From an uncultured Planctomycetales bacterium (GTDB lineage Bacteria; Planctomycetota; Planctomycetia; Pirellulales; S012-138), in the NCBI GenBank assembly GCA_937982665.1, contig CALJLD010000004.1, positions 14,344 to 78,343 on the forward strand: 64,000 bases of DNA, read 5' to 3'. The notes under the pieces are model-generated. The model worked only from the letters and a program-made list of their open reading frames with translations, was not told where the DNA came from and did no database searches. Positions 9,196 through 17,748 of the stretch are shown here, piece by piece; position 1 is the stretch's first letter, and each line of letters starts with the position of its first letter. A program made the translations under genes and the position numbers.

Positions 9196-9270
9196 GGGTG
9201 GCCGGGGCTGGACTGAGCACGAGCGAGGGAAGCCCTGGGGCTTCGGCTGTGCCTCCAGCCCCGGCCACCC
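9196..9270. repeat. Inverted repeat with 16-bp perfect arms (GGGTGGCCGGGGCTGG)
   Basis: Left arm 9196-9211 (GGGTGGCCGGGGCTGG) and right arm 9255-9270 (CCAGCCCCGGCCACCC) are perfect reverse complements separated by 43 bases, which themselves contain GCCCTGGGGCTTCGGC. It sits directly before the dispersed GTCATTCCCG repeat, between fliQ and fliR. There is no T-run, so it is a structured intergenic repeat, not a clear terminator. Confidence 0.75.
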
Positions 9271-9274
9271 GACT

Positions 9275-9343
9275 GTCATTCCCGCGCAGGCGGGAAGCCA
9301 GAGAATAACGTAGCGCACTGGATTCCCGCCTGCGCGGGAATGA
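9275..9343. repeat. Dispersed inverted repeat, GTCATTCCCGCGCAGGCGGG family (copy 1)
   Basis: The 27-base left arm (9275-9301) begins GTCATTCCCGCGCAGGCGGG and continues AAGCCAG; the right arm (9317-9343) is its reverse complement with one mismatch. The spacer is about 15 bases. Further copies lie at 11458-11607, 21482-21551 and 27418-27485, always between genes. The outer 12 bases form a short hairpin within each arm as well (CCCGC...GCGGG). This looks like a REP- or MITE-type element; no transposase is in the window. Confidence 0.8.
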
Positions 9344-9379
9344 CGGAAATGTGAGAAAGACTCAAAGCAAAGAACACAC

Positions 9380-10204
9380 GTGCCGGAACTTTATCAATCC
9401 ATCCTCGCCCTGTTCGATCCGGCCAAGCTGCTGCTGTTTGGCATGGTGTTGGCGCGGACTTGCGGCATGGTGCTGATTGGCCCAATGTTTGGCGCGCGGG
9501 AAGTGCCGATGCGGCTCCGGGCGTTCTTTGCTGTGGCGCTGGCGATTCTCATCTTGCCGACGCAACTGGGTTTGAACTCGCCGACGCCGCAGACGCTGCT
9601 GGATTATCTGACCTACATTGGCACGGAAGTGGCCATCGGCTATGTCCTCAGCCTGGGGATCTGGATCATGTTCAACGCCTTGCAGATTGCAGGGCAGATC
9701 ATTGGTCAAACAAGCGGAATGGCGTTGGCCGATGTCTTCAACCCGGCGCTGGGAACGAGCATACCGCTGGCGGCGCAGTTCTTATACGTGTTTGGTCTGG
9801 CGATCTGGCTGCTGGTGGGTGGTCACCGCCTGGCGATGGAAGGTTTTCTGGCGACGTTCTCCGCCGTGCCGCCAGGCAGCGCGCTGGACTTTGCCGTGGT
9901 GCAAGAAACGCTGACCACGTTGATGAGCAACAGCTTGGAGTTGGGCATTCGCGTGGCGGGGCCTGTGGTGGCGGCGCTGCTGCTTTCCACAATGGTGATG
10001 GGGCTGATCAGCCGGACCTTGCCGCAACTCAACATCATTGCCGTTGGCTTCAGCATCAATTCCATGGCGTCCTTGGCGATGCTCTCTTTGACCTTGGGCG
10101 TGGTGGGCTATGTCTTTCAAGACGAGATTGAGCCGGTTGTGATCCAGCTTGTGCAAGGACTTTCCTCTGCCGCGCCCAGTCCTGGTACTGCCGGCGCTGG
10201 ATAA
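9380..10204 (+). CDS. fliR: Flagellar export gate protein FliR
   Basis: A 274-residue polytopic inner-membrane protein, the third core subunit of the type III export gate. Seen: N-terminal helix with ARTCGMVLIGPMFGAREVPM (conserved R and P), IGYVLSLGIWIMFNALQIAG, IGQTSGMALADVFNPALGTS, and LLSTMVMGLISRTLPQLNII near the C-terminus, which match FliR closely. The start is GTG at 9380; no strong ribosome-binding site is visible. The gene follows two inverted-repeat elements and precedes flhB by 48 bases. Confidence 0.95.
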   Translation: MPELYQSILALFDPAKLLLFGMVLARTCGMVLIGPMFGAREVPMRLRAFFAVALAILILPTQLGLNSPTPQTLLDYLTYIGTEVAIGYVLSLGIWIMFNALQIAGQIIGQTSGMALADVFNPALGTSIPLAAQFLYVFGLAIWLLVGGHRLAMEGFLATFSAVPPGSALDFAVVQETLTTLMSNSLELGIRVAGPVVAALLLSTMVMGLISRTLPQLNIIAVGFSINSMASLAMLSLTLGVVGYVFQDEIEPVVIQLVQGLSSAAPSPGTAGAG

Positions 10205-10252
10205 GCCGCACTCAACAAGTTTGTTTCCGTGCGCGCAAGAAACGCGTAACTC

Positions 10253-11329
10253 ATGCCTGATCAGTTTGGCGAAAAAACGCACGACGCGACTCCGCATCGC
10301 AGGCGACAAGCCCGTGAGCAGGGTCAAGTTGTCAAGAGCATGGACCTGAACTCCGCCGGCGTTTTGCTGGGCGGGTTGCTGGTGGTCTATGGGCTTTCCG
10401 CCGGATTGTTTGACGCGCTGGGGGCGTTCATGTCCACGCAACTCAGCGAAGCCCCGCTGGCAAACTACGGGGCTGCTGAGTTTGCCGAACAATCGCAAAG
10501 CATCATTGACCTCTTGGCGACCAGTCTGCTGCCACTGTTGGGCTTGATGCTGGGTGTGGCCATCTTGCTGAACGTGGGCCAGACGGGATTTATCTTCACG
10601 CCCAGCCGGTTGTCGCCGGATATCTCGCGGATCGACCCCATCAAGGGCTTTGGTCGAGTGTTTTCACTGACCAGCGTGATGCGGTTGGGATTTGGAGTCT
10701 TCAAGATTCTGATTGTTGCCGGCGTGGCGTTCCTGAGCATCTACGCCCGACGCGGCGAGCTGCTGCTTGTTCCGGAATGGCCGGCGGCCAAGGTGGGCAT
10801 CTTCTTGCTGGATATCTTGTTTTGGACGGCCGTGCAGATCGCCGCCGCGCTGCTGCTGTTGGCCATCTTGGATTACTGGTATCAGCGCTGGAAGCACGAG
10901 CGTGACCTGAAAATGACCACGCAAGAGGTCAAAGATGAAATGAAGAACCTGGAAGGCAATCCGGAGCTGACCGCGCGGCGAAAACAGGTGCAGCGACAAC
11001 TGATCCTCAACCGGCTGGGGCAGGATGTGCCCAAAGCGGACTTTGTGGTCACCAACCCCACGCACCTGGCCGTGGCAGTTCAATACGACATGCAAAGCAT
11101 GGCCGCGCCCATTGTTGTCGCCAAGGGACAAGGCAGCATGGCCGAGCGGATTCGCCGGATTGCGCTTGAGCACGAAATCCCCGTGCTGGAACGCAAACCG
11201 CTGGCTCAGGCGCTATTTCACAACGTGGAAGTCAATCAGCCCATCCCGCGAGACCACTACGCGGCCGTGGCCGAAATCCTCCGCTACGTCTACGAACTCA
11301 AAGGCAAGCAACTGCCGGAAGTGGCGTAG
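10253..11329 (+). CDS. flhB: Flagellar export switch protein FlhB
   Basis: A 358-residue protein with four predicted membrane segments followed by a cytoplasmic domain. The N-terminus EKTHDATPHRRRQAREQGQV fits the FlhB pattern. The autocleavage motif is present as N268-P-T-H271 in DFVVTNPTHLAVAVQY; in the family, cleavage between N and P switches substrate class from rod/hook to filament. The C-terminal subdomain includes IPVLERKPLAQALFHNVEVN and ends shortly after, the usual length. ATG at 10253. Its position directly after fliR is common outside enterobacteria. This gene ends the flagellar run. Confidence 0.96.
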   Translation: MPDQFGEKTHDATPHRRRQAREQGQVVKSMDLNSAGVLLGGLLVVYGLSAGLFDALGAFMSTQLSEAPLANYGAAEFAEQSQSIIDLLATSLLPLLGLMLGVAILLNVGQTGFIFTPSRLSPDISRIDPIKGFGRVFSLTSVMRLGFGVFKILIVAGVAFLSIYARRGELLLVPEWPAAKVGIFLLDILFWTAVQIAAALLLLAILDYWYQRWKHERDLKMTTQEVKDEMKNLEGNPELTARRKQVQRQLILNRLGQDVPKADFVVTNPTHLAVAVQYDMQSMAAPIVVAKGQGSMAERIRRIALEHEIPVLERKPLAQALFHNVEVNQPIPRDHYAAVAEILRYVYELKGKQLPEVA

Positions 11330-11750
11330 GCCGTGTTTGACTCTTCCGTCATTCTCGGGGGAGAAGGGTGTTTGTTGACCACAACCGGATCCACTGTTGC
11401 CCAACGAGCACTGGTAGCGAGCTACAAGTGGCACGCATTGCGCAAGGCGCGCCTTCCGTCATTCCCGTGCAGACGGGAATCCAGTCAACGGCGCGCTAAG
11501 ACGCCAAGGGAAACAGCAACGCATGACAAAGCAACACATTCCCCGCTCAGATTGAACAGCAACAAGTCCTTCAAACTTGACTGGATTCCCGTCTACACGG
11601 GAATGACGTTGCGGGAGGGGCAACATGTGCTGCGCAGGAACGACGTAGCGGCAGGGTAAAAATTGCCTGCACGGGAACGACGTTAAGAGGGCCGATCGCG
11701 GTCGGCAAATCCGCCGCCACTGCCAATCCGATATCGCTAATCCGCCAATG
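11330..11750. other. Intergenic region between convergent flhB and the GGDEF gene
   Basis: About 420 bases. It contains the longest copy of the dispersed inverted repeat (11458-11607) and, after it, two decayed right-arm-like fragments ending GGAACGACG (about 11636-11645 and 11666-11684). A ten-base direct repeat GCTAATCCGC spans the end of the downstream gene (about 11735 and 11749). No gene or clear terminator is seen. Confidence 0.5.
11458..11607. repeat. Dispersed inverted repeat, long copy (150 bp) with 30-bp arms
   Basis: Left arm 11458-11487 starts GTCATTCCCGTGCAGACGGG and ends AATCCAGTCA; right arm 11578-11607 is its reverse complement with a single mismatch. The roughly 90-base interior is not obviously coding and contains a Lys/Asn-type AT-richer stretch. 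Unlike the other copies (about 70 bases), the arms carry matching compensatory changes (GTGCAGAC / GTCTACAC), suggesting the hairpin is maintained or the copy was recently made from a variant. Confidence 0.8.
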
Positions 11751-13304
11751 CTAATCCGCGACGACCGCGCGAGTGGATTCCCCACTCTTCACGGCGGAGA
11801 GCAGGTCTTTGGCGAGTTCTTGAATCCTTGAAGCGCCGTGGATGACCGCAACGCTGGACTCGTCATCTTTGGCCAGACTGTTTTGGATTTCCATTCCTTG
11901 TCGCACAACGGCGTCAACCACTTCGCCCAGGTGGGCTTTCAACTCTTCGCTCCTGGCGGCTGTGGAATCGGTCTCCTTCCAATTGCGATACGCTCGCAAG
12001 ATGGTGGCGCGGCCGATGATGCCGATAGGTTTCTCATCGCGCAGAATCACCACGCGGCGAATCCCCGCCCGACACAAGAACGCGTGAATGGAATGAATCG
12101 GCGTCGATTCCTCGTAGGAAATCACATGTGCGTTCATCGCCTCGGAGACTGGCGTGTTCCAGTCCTCCGGCTTAGTCATGCGGGACATGGCGTCTTTTTC
12201 CGAGACGATGCCCAGCAACTTGCCGTCAAGATCAACGACCGGCGCCGCGTTGATGCGGAATCTCAGCAGCAGGGTCGTGGCGTCGCTGATGGTGTCTTCC
12301 GGAGACAGCGTGGCCACAATTGTGGACATGATCTTGCCTGCCGGCAGTGACCAAAACGCTTCTTGCTGCGCATCAGCGACGTTGAATTCTTCCGAAGCGA
12401 TGACGTCGCGATACGTGACCACGCGGTTTCGCCCGGACTGCTTGGCGGCCAGCAAAGCTTCGTCCGCTTGATGAAACAAATCGGCTGGGCCGCGGCAACC
12501 GTCGGCAAGTTCCGCCACGCCGATGCTGGCGGTCACTTTCAACTCCAATTCATTGAACTTCACGCACACAGATTCAATCGACTGACGCACGCGGTCCGCC
12601 CATTGCTTTGCCCCCACGCTGCCAGTCTCTGGCAACAACACGCAAAACTCCTCACCGCCAAAACGGCAAGGGATATCACTGGCCCTCAAAGCTTCGTGAA
12701 TGATCCTCGCGATCTCTCGCAGGACGGCATCGCCGGCGGCATGGCCATGGACGTCGTTGACTTTCTTGAAGAAGTCCGCGTCCAAGACGGCGCAGGATAG
12801 CTTTAGCCCATGGCGTTGGGCGCGCTCGAACTCGCGCTTGGCTTCCTCATCAAAACGATGTCTGGTGGGCAAGCCGGTGAGTGGATCGGTGTGCGCGGCA
12901 TCTTGCAACCGCGTGTACAAATCGTGCAGACGATGTCCCGAGAGCAAGCACGCTTTGAGATCATCCGGCGCAAAGGGCTTCGGCAGAAACAGGTCCGCGC
13001 CCACTTGAAGGCATTCGTTCAAGCGCCTTGGCGATGTGTTGACGCTGGCCAACGTGACATGAATGAAATGGTCCGTGTGGGTCTCGCGCACGCGCTGGCA
13101 GAATTCCAACCCGGTCGAGCCAGGCATTTCAATATCGCAAATCACGAAATGCGGCGGCGACTCGGCGATCAGCCGCAAGGCATCTTCCGTGTTGCTTGCC
13201 GTTCGTGTTTGATAGTCCGTGGCAAGCACGGCCTGCATCAGCCGCAGGTCTTCGGCGGAATCATCCACCAGAAGAACATCCGTAGGTCGAGTGTCATCAC
13301 TCAT
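11751..13304 (-). CDS. Receiver-GGDEF-CBS diguanylate cyclase response regulator
   Basis: A 517-residue soluble signalling protein. Domains: receiver (about 5-125) with acidic pair D14/D15, phosphoacceptor D57 (VICDIEMPG) and K109 (LPKPF); GGDEF (about 140-300) with active-site G216-G-E-E-F220 and an inhibitory-site RxxD (R207-D210) five residues before it; two CBS motifs (about 325-450) with VSEAMNAHVISYEESTPIHS; and a C-terminal helix pair. By family knowledge it should make cyclic di-GMP under control of phosphorylation, product inhibition and possibly adenine-nucleotide binding to CBS. ATG at 13304 is preferred to an in-frame GTG at 13322. No histidine kinase is adjacent. Its neighbours (flagellar genes, and an exopolysaccharide locus further on) suit c-di-GMP output, but that link is inference. 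Confidence 0.92.
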   Translation of the reverse strand: MSDDTRPTDVLLVDDSAEDLRLMQAVLATDYQTRTASNTEDALRLIAESPPHFVICDIEMPGSTGLEFCQRVRETHTDHFIHVTLASVNTSPRRLNECLQVGADLFLPKPFAPDDLKACLLSGHRLHDLYTRLQDAAHTDPLTGLPTRHRFDEEAKREFERAQRHGLKLSCAVLDADFFKKVNDVHGHAAGDAVLREIARIIHEALRASDIPCRFGGEEFCVLLPETGSVGAKQWADRVRQSIESVCVKFNELELKVTASIGVAELADGCRGPADLFHQADEALLAAKQSGRNRVVTYRDVIASEEFNVADAQQEAFWSLPAGKIMSTIVATLSPEDTISDATTLLLRFRINAAPVVDLDGKLLGIVSEKDAMSRMTKPEDWNTPVSEAMNAHVISYEESTPIHSIHAFLCRAGIRRVVILRDEKPIGIIGRATILRAYRNWKETDSTAARSEELKAHLGEVVDAVVRQGMEIQNSLAKDDESSVAVIHGASRIQELAKDLLSAVKSGESTRAVVAD

Positions 13305-13539
13305 GGCGTGCGGTGAATCCACCAGGGGCGAAAGTTATGAAGTTGGGTGCCAGGCCACAGAAACATAGCCCGCGGAAATGGAATTGAACACTAGGGGAAC
13401 TACCGAAAGATCGCACTAAAACATTGATCCGAAAACACATCAATGCAACTGAATCTTACGTCGTCCGCGCAATCCGCAGTCTTGGCAGTTTCGGAACTGA
13501 AGTTTGCACAGACGCTGTGTCTGGATGGTGAAAGTTCAA

Positions 13540-14784
13540 TCAAGTTTCGCGAATCTTCTCCACGCGGCTCACGCTTTGCCCTTGTGCGTAGCGCGAAATC
13601 AGCCGCTGTCCTGTTTGCAGTTGGTTGGCGTTTTTGATCACTTCGCCGTCTTCGGTCTGGGTCACGCTGTAGCCGCGAGCAAGCACGCCCAAGGGGCTGA
13701 GCGCTTCCAACCGCGCGGCCGAACTTGCGATGCACCGCCGGGAGTTGGTCAGGCGGTTGCGGAGCGCGAGTTCCGCCCGACGGGAAAGCTCATCGACGTA
13801 GCGACGTCGATCATGAATCAGCGTGGCCGCCGGCTGAACGAACAAACGCCGCGCGGCCAACTGGTCCAACTTGGACCGCGCCGTTCCCGCAGCTCGAGCC
13901 AGCGAACGCGTCATGTGCCGGCCCAGGTGGACAAGGTGCGCGGCCACTTCTTTACGATCCGGAACGACTTTTTGTGCCGCATCCGTAGGCGTCAACGCAC
14001 GAACATCGGCAGCCAGATCCGCCAGCGAGGTATCCACTTCGTGCCCCACGGCGGAGATCACGGGAATCTTGCTGGCGTGAATGGCCCTGACGACCTGTTC
14101 CGTGTTGAACGCCCAAAGGTCTTCCAGGCTGCCACCGCCGCGGCCGACGATCAGCACATCAACGTCTTCTTTCAAGCGATTGAAACGCTTGATCGTGGCG
14201 GCGATTTCGTGCTCGGCACCGTCGCCTTGCACGCGAACCGGCGCGATGACCACTCGGGCTCCGTGCCAGCGTGCCTTGAGGGTTTGCAGCATGTCGGCAA
14301 TCGCCGCTCCGCGAAGGCTGGTCACGATGCCAATTGCGCGGGGGAATGTTGGCGGCGTCCTTTTCAGCGCCGGATCGAACAGTCCTTCGCGTGCGAGTTT
14401 CTCGCGAAGTTGTCGCAAAGCGAGTTCCAGCGGGCCCAGGCCCTGCGGTTGTGCTTGTTGCACAACCAATTGATAGGTCCCGCGCGCGGCGTAGACTTCC
14501 AGTAAACCGCCACAGATAAGTTCCAGTCCGTCGTGCATTTCGAAACGAATCCGCTGGGCGGTTGTCCGCCAGATGACGGCGCGGATTTGGGCCTGATCAT
14601 CCTTGAGCGTGAGATAGCAATGGCCTGCGGCAGACCGCGTGAAGTTGGAGACTTCGCCGCCCACCCAAAGGAACGGAAAGCTGGCTTCCAGATTCTCCTT
14701 AATCAGCGACGTCAATTGCGAGACGGACAAGTAGCGCGTGGGCGCATTGGATCGTGATTCGCCTTGGCTGCTGAAGTGGCTCAT
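13540..14784 (-). CDS. xseA: Exodeoxyribonuclease VII large subunit XseA
   Basis: A 414-residue protein with an N-terminal OB-fold (YLSVSQLTSLIKENLEASFP, LWVGGEVSNF, GHCYLTLKDD, IRAVIWR) and the exonuclease VII catalytic domain (GTYQLVVQQAQPQGLGPLEL, LKRTPPTFPRAIGIVTSLRG, DVLIVGRGGGSLEDLWAFN, AVGHEVDTSLADLAADVRA). With XseB it degrades single-stranded DNA in both directions in the cytoplasm. ATG at 14784; a TTG lies one codon earlier. No xseB-like short helical gene was found next to it. The upstream hypothetical membrane protein gene ends 19 bases before, so the two may be co-transcribed. Confidence 0.96.
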   Translation of the reverse strand: MSHFSSQGESRSNAPTRYLSVSQLTSLIKENLEASFPFLWVGGEVSNFTRSAAGHCYLTLKDDQAQIRAVIWRTTAQRIRFEMHDGLELICGGLLEVYAARGTYQLVVQQAQPQGLGPLELALRQLREKLAREGLFDPALKRTPPTFPRAIGIVTSLRGAAIADMLQTLKARWHGARVVIAPVRVQGDGAEHEIAATIKRFNRLKEDVDVLIVGRGGGSLEDLWAFNTEQVVRAIHASKIPVISAVGHEVDTSLADLAADVRALTPTDAAQKVVPDRKEVAAHLVHLGRHMTRSLARAAGTARSKLDQLAARRLFVQPAATLIHDRRRYVDELSRRAELALRNRLTNSRRCIASSAARLEALSPLGVLARGYSVTQTEDGEVIKNANQLQTGQRLISRYAQGQSVSRVEKIRET

Positions 14785-14803
14785 CAAACTACGAACTCAT
14801 CGC

Positions 14804-15481
14804 CTAATAATCGATCGCTCGGCGGCGGATTTCGGCCCAATCTTCACCTTGTCGCCACTGATTGATCCGGTTGTAGATCGCTTGAAAGTAGAGCCCTGTC
14901 TCAACGCGAAACTCGCGCAGCACGCCATCCGGATCGCCCAGCACCGTTTGCAGCTGTTCCATGGTGTTGAGCCCTCGATTCAATTGCTGGCCAAAGCCAT
15001 CCAAGCGGCCAAAGATCAAGGCCAGACCAATCACGCGCTCGGCGTCTTGATCGACGATTGTTCGGCGGCGTCGCCCTCGCGAACGACCGTACTCTTGAAT
15101 GCGTTCGCCCAACCAGCGCTGCGCCAGCACCAACAAGTTTTCTTGCATTTGCGAAGCTTGCTCTTTGGTCATCCGCCGGAAGTACAATTCAAAGCCGGCG
15201 CCTTCGTCCAGCCAGGCGATGACGCCTGCTTGAATCTTGTCCTTCTCCGCATCGCTCCAGTTGCTGCTCTTTTCATCAGCGAGCTGCGAGAAGAATTTCC
15301 AGTCTTCCTTTCGCTTTGCCGCTTTGGCTTCCTGGTATTCCCGGAAAGCTGCCGATTCTGTCGAAACAGGCGGAGACTCGCCGGTGGCCAACTGCCGTGT
15401 CACGCGCAGCGCCACAAAGACGGTGAAGACCACCGCCAGCAGGTACGCCGTGCCATTCACAAACAGGCGGATTCGTCGCAT
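14804..15481 (-). CDS. Hypothetical single-pass membrane protein
   Basis: A 225-residue protein not recognised as any family. Seen: short basic N-terminus, one membrane segment at about 9-27 (NGTAYLLAVVFTVFVALRV), then a charged, mostly helical soluble part with Trp-containing segments (EDWKFFSQLADEKSSNW) and a strongly basic patch (GRSRGRRRRT). N-in topology with the bulk outside the cytoplasm is likely. ATG at 15481. It precedes xseA by 19 bases on the same strand and is divergent from the HEAT-repeat gene. Codon usage is like the neighbours. The function is unknown. Confidence 0.7.
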   Translation of the reverse strand: MRRIRLFVNGTAYLLAVVFTVFVALRVTRQLATGESPPVSTESAAFREYQEAKAAKRKEDWKFFSQLADEKSSNWSDAEKDKIQAGVIAWLDEGAGFELYFRRMTKEQASQMQENLLVLAQRWLGERIQEYGRSRGRRRRTIVDQDAERVIGLALIFGRLDGFGQQLNRGLNTMEQLQTVLGDPDGVLREFRVETGLYFQAIYNRINQWRQGEDWAEIRRRAIDY

Positions 15482-15579
15482 TAGCTCGTCAAAACCGTGA
15501 TATTCGCGCTGAATTGCCGGGAGAGTCCATTATTGCAGCCCTTGGGCCGGCGGCCAACTGTCGCCGGCTGCGGCGTTTC

Positions 15580-15608
15580 TTGGGATGCACGCTGCCGTTG
15601 ACTATACT
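15580..15608 (+). promoter_or_regulatory. Putative sigma-70-type promoter of the HEAT-repeat gene
   Basis: TTGGGA at 15580-15585 and TATACT at 15603-15608 are separated by 17 bases. The -10 differs from TATAAT at one position. It lies about 56 bases upstream of the ATG at 15664 and in the divergent gap with the hypothetical membrane protein gene. This is motif evidence only. Confidence 0.45.
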
Positions 15609-15663
15609 TGAACAGGGTCTTTCCTGCTGGCCAGGAGTTCGCTTGTAGCAATTGGGTTTGCCT

Positions 15664-16905
15664 ATGAAACCGCATTTCCAACTGACTGTCTTCCTCATTA
15701 CGTTGATGTCCGCGAGTGCGGCCCTGTTCGCATCCGCCGATGTCGCTTTCGCCGGCGAGCGAACCTACAAGTTTACGCTGACTACCGGCGGTGAACTGCG
15801 CGGCACCTTGCAGAACGAAGGCCAGACGCCGCGAGAGACCTACATCATTGAGACCAACTTTGGCGTCATCACGCTGGACCGTGAACAAATTGTCGACCAA
15901 ACGCCCATCTCGGATGCTCAGTTGGAATACGAGGGGATTGCTGCCAACTATGCGGATGACGCCGAGGGACAATGGGAACTGGCGCAATGGTGCAAGGAGA
16001 ACGGTCTGCCAAAGGAACGCCGCACGCATGCGGAGAAAGTTCTCGAACACGATCCCGATCATGCGCTCGCCAGGGCGTTCCTGGGATTCTTTCTGGACCG
16101 TTCCACGGGACGATGGATTACACAGGAACAACTTCGCGAGGAGCAAGGCTACGTCAAGTATCAAGGTGAATGGCTCCTGCAGCAGCAAGTGCAACTTCGC
16201 GAGGAGCGCCGCACGGCGGACCTCGCCCGAAAGACCTGGATGCGGGAAGTCGCCCGACTGCATCGCCAACTGACCGGCCGACGCAACAGCGAAGAAGGCC
16301 AGGAAGCGATCCTGCAGATCAAGGACCCCGCGGCTGTTCCGGCTTTGGCGCAGCGCGTCATGTTTGACAAAGAACAGAATCCGCTCATCCGCGAGTTGTA
16401 CGTCAAAGCGTTGTCCAACATTGGCAGTCCCGATGCCTTGCAGCTGTTGGCTGGCGTGATTCTGGCTGATCCTTCGGATGAAGTTCGCTATCGGGCGATT
16501 GAGGAAATCGCCAAGCACAAAGACCACAAGATCACGCGGCTGTTTGTGCAGAAGCTGTCCGCCGACAAGAACGATGAGATCAATCGGGCCGCGGCCGCGC
16601 TTTCCGCCATTGGCGATTTGAGCGCCGTGGAGTCTTTGATCAACTCGCTGATTACGACGCACATCAAGATTCATCGCGAAGGGAATCCCGATCAGATCAC
16701 TACATCCTTTGGGCCCAACGGCGCAAACGGTTTGACGACCGGTTCTCGCACCGAGACGGAAACCCGCACGCTCAAGAATGAAGACGTGCGCAACGCGCTG
16801 ATTAATCTCACGGGCAAGAATTTTGGTTGGGACATGGACCTGTGGAAGTCCTGGCTGGCTTCCGAGACCAAAGCGGCCATTGTGAACCCTCGCCGAGGGA
16901 ATTGA
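15664..16905 (+). CDS. Secreted HEAT-repeat protein
   Basis: A 413-residue protein with a signal peptide (about 1-30, ending ADVAFA before GERTYK). The next part has SPOC-like or Sm-like strands (FTLTTGGELRGTLQNEG, TNFGVITLDREQIVD), followed by TPR-like helices, a charged helical stretch and HEAT repeats at about 220-330 (ALSNIGSPDALQLLAGVI, VRYRAIEEIAKHKDHKITRL). Such proteins are common in planctomycetes and probably mediate protein contacts in the periplasm. The ATG at 15664 gives a clean signal sequence; a TTG lies four codons upstream. Preceded by a plausible promoter at 15580-15608. The specific role is unknown. Confidence 0.82.
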   Translation: MKPHFQLTVFLITLMSASAALFASADVAFAGERTYKFTLTTGGELRGTLQNEGQTPRETYIIETNFGVITLDREQIVDQTPISDAQLEYEGIAANYADDAEGQWELAQWCKENGLPKERRTHAEKVLEHDPDHALARAFLGFFLDRSTGRWITQEQLREEQGYVKYQGEWLLQQQVQLREERRTADLARKTWMREVARLHRQLTGRRNSEEGQEAILQIKDPAAVPALAQRVMFDKEQNPLIRELYVKALSNIGSPDALQLLAGVILADPSDEVRYRAIEEIAKHKDHKITRLFVQKLSADKNDEINRAAAALSAIGDLSAVESLINSLITTHIKIHREGNPDQITTSFGPNGANGLTTGSRTETETRTLKNEDVRNALINLTGKNFGWDMDLWKSWLASETKAAIVNPRRGN

Positions 16906-16974
16906 AGGCAGACAGCGAATGACCCTTTCTGCTGCACCGTAGTTTTTGTCTAAGGTAGCGATTACCCTCGGTGT

Positions 16975-17748
16975 ATGAGGATCATTCCCCGCAAAGTGGC
17001 GCGGTGGCTCGTCAAGAACCATCCGCGAATCAAGCGATTCCTGCCCAAGGGCTATCGCAGATACCGCACGCGCGGCGGCAAGATCTATCTGGATCTGCAC
17101 GACTATCCCACGATGTTGGGCCGAGTGTTCAGCATCTATGAGGAGCCCAAAGGCGATGCCATCGAGGACTTCCTGCGGCCGGGGATGACGTTTGTTGACG
17201 TGGGGGTCAACAAAGCGGACTTCACGCTGTTGGGCGAAAAACTGGTTGGTCCAACCGGCCGCGTTGTTGGCATTGAGCCGGACCCCACAAATTGCCATTG
17301 GGCACGCAAGAGCATTGCCGCGAATGAGTACAGCGCGGAGATTGTCCAAGTGGCGCTTTCTGATGCCGACGGTGAAGCCGAGTTCCATCTGGGGCAGGCC
17401 AGCGGTTGGCACAGCCTTTATGCCGATGCACCGAAGCGGAGCGGTGAAAAAATCGTTGTGCAAACGCGAACGCTGGACAGTCTGGCCGCTGAGATGGACC
17501 TGAAGATCGACGCGATCAAAATTGACGTGGAAGGAGCCGAACTCGCCGCACTGCATGGTGCAGCTCAGGCCTTGCAAAACTGCGGCGCGATCTTCCTGGA
17601 TATCCATCCTCAATACGGTGTTGATCCGATTGAAGTGTGTGAACTGCTTGTGAGTTGGGGCTTCGAACTCTTCGCGGAATGGCCGAAAGGAAAGAAGATC
17701 GAAGCTCATAGCAACCTCAGTGGCCTCGTTGCAAAACGCAACGTTTAA
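16975..17748 (+). CDS. FkbM-family SAM-dependent methyltransferase
   Basis: A 257-residue cytoplasmic protein. Seen: motif I for S-adenosylmethionine binding at FVDVGVNKADFTLLG, the acidic end of strand 2 at VVGIEPDPTN, and the FkbM-type C-terminal signature IDAIKIDVEGAELAALHGA. FkbM family members O-methylate sugars or other small molecules; the substrate cannot be inferred. The first 45 residues are strongly basic (IPRKVARWLVKNHPRIKRF). ATG at 16975. The gene stands alone between the HEAT-repeat gene and a non-coding gap. It is not EgtD despite the nearby egtB, because the sequence belongs to another methyltransferase family. Confidence 0.9.
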   Translation: MRIIPRKVARWLVKNHPRIKRFLPKGYRRYRTRGGKIYLDLHDYPTMLGRVFSIYEEPKGDAIEDFLRPGMTFVDVGVNKADFTLLGEKLVGPTGRVVGIEPDPTNCHWARKSIAANEYSAEIVQVALSDADGEAEFHLGQASGWHSLYADAPKRSGEKIVVQTRTLDSLAAEMDLKIDAIKIDVEGAELAALHGAAQALQNCGAIFLDIHPQYGVDPIEVCELLVSWGFELFAEWPKGKKIEAHSNLSGLVAKRNV

